Of a stretch of 64,000 nt of DNA, positions 63,465 through 64,000 are shown piece after piece. The notes beneath the pieces were generated by a model, which worked only from the letters and a program-made list of their open reading frames with translations, had not been told where the DNA came from and made no database searches. Position 1 is the first letter of the stretch. The number at the start of each line of letters is the position of its first letter. The translations under genes and the position numbers were made by a program. Source of the stretch: Maridesulfovibrio zosterae DSM 11974 (GTDB lineage Bacteria > Desulfobacterota > Desulfovibrionia > Desulfovibrionales > Desulfovibrionaceae); NCBI RefSeq assembly GCF_000425265.1, contig NZ_AUDC01000011.1:62001-126000 (forward strand). The letters run 5' to 3'.

Positions 63465-64000
63465 ATGGCTTCAAAAATCAAAGTGAAGGAATTGGCCACC
63501 GAGTTAGGGGTCAATCCTAAAGACATACTTCAAAAACTTCGGGAACAGGGAGTGCAGGCTAAAAGCACTGTTGCCGGTATTAGCGAAGAGCATGCTGCGA
63601 CTATTCGCAAAGAACTTTCAGGTGCTTCAAGTGACGTTGTCAGACGTGAAGTACAGCCTGGTGTGATCGTACGGCGTCGTAAAAGCGTAAAGGCCAAAGA
63701 TCAGGAAAATCAGCCTGAATCTAAAGATTCTACACCAGAAACAAAGGAAAACAAAGAAGAAGCTCCACAAAAAGCAACTCCAGCTGCGGAGAAAGTGGAA
63801 GCTCAGGACGAAAAAGCACCAGCAAAGAAAAAGAAAACAAAGAAAAAAGCTCCGGTAAAAAGTGATAAACCTCTTGTTAAGGTAATTAAACCGGAAGAAC
63901 TGAATAAAAAGACAGTAGAAGAAGCCCCCGTAAAAGAAGACACAGCAGCGGCTCCCAAAGCGGAAACACCCCCTTCTGCCGAGCCAGTTGAAAAGAAAGC
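63465..64000 (+). CDS. infB: Translation initiation factor IF-2, N-terminal part (runs off the window)
   Basis: 178 codons from the ATG at 63465 with AGGGGG upstream, open to the window end. The N-terminal domain (MASKIKVKELATELGVNPKD, then LREQGVQAKSTVAGISEEHA) is the IF-2 N-subdomain; a long lysine/glutamate/alanine/proline-rich linker follows (EEAPQKATPAAEK, KAPAKKKKTKKKAP). The GTPase domain lies beyond the window. Confidence 0.95.
   Translation, partial: MASKIKVKELATELGVNPKDILQKLREQGVQAKSTVAGISEEHAATIRKELSGASSDVVRREVQPGVIVRRRKSVKAKDQENQPESKDSTPETKENKEEAPQKATPAAEKVEAQDEKAPAKKKKTKKKAPVKSDKPLVKVIKPEELNKKTVEEAPVKEDTAAAPKAETPPSAEPVEKK

Noticed and set aside
1-64000. CRISPR arrays, rRNA genes and insertion sequences
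   Set aside because: I saw no regular repeat-spacer series, no rRNA sequence and no transposase gene in the window.

Overview
The window looks like the chromosome of a marine, low-GC member of the Desulfovibrionaceae (sulfate-reducing deltaproteobacteria). The main evidence is a complete qrcABCD operon for the menaquinone reductase complex of sulfate reducers, a flagellar operon in the order flgF-G-A-H-I-J-N-K-L-csrA-fliW, and a predicted selenocysteine protein. The genus is an inference; Maridesulfovibrio-like is a guess.

Layout. 1-12.9 kb: the 3' end of malQ, nadE, a hybrid histidine kinase, a YbjQ-like protein, aroK-aroC, a large MscS-type channel, a rhodanese-like protein whose reading frame continues through an in-frame UGA (9945-10361), and a group with a multi-pass membrane protein, a STAS protein and an RsbW-like kinase. 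13-26 kb: an ABC exporter with an unusually expanded ATPase domain plus a cyclic-nucleotide-binding partner, qrcABCD, rfbC, cvpA-mazG, a small motility protein behind a sigma-28-type promoter, and a FecR/TPR protein.

26151-39246 is a 13-kb integrative mobilizable element inserted in the 3' end of tRNA-Ser(UGA). It has 23-bp direct repeats at its ends, a tyrosine integrase beside the intact tRNA, paired arm-type repeats inside both ends, an AlpA-like regulator, a primase/helicase gene broken by an amber codon, mobC, a relaxase and an overlapping membrane-protein gene. Its cargo is a 1247-residue protein ending in a PD-(D/E)XK-like motif, a ParE/RelE-type toxin-antitoxin pair, and an AAA-ATPase/PIN-nuclease pair. 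The two nuclease cargoes are the best candidates for undescribed defence systems.

39.4-48.7 kb is housekeeping: a LuxR-type response regulator, tRNA-Ser(GCU), der, mtnA, gatB, mltA, a DUF89-like protein and nadK. 48.9-60.3 kb is the flagellar region: flgM and an unknown partner on the + strand behind a sigma-28 promoter, and the rod/ring/hook-associated operon on the - strand behind a sigma-54 promoter. 60.5-64 kb holds a small Gly/Pro/Ala-rich protein, a probable structured RNA (possibly 6S RNA), then rimP-nusA-ylxR-infB, with infB running off the window.

Genes that act together: Qrc passes electrons from periplasmic cytochromes to menaquinone; FlgM, CsrA and FliW tie flagellar assembly to transcription and translation; the mob genes need a helper conjugation system because no type IV secretion genes are present.
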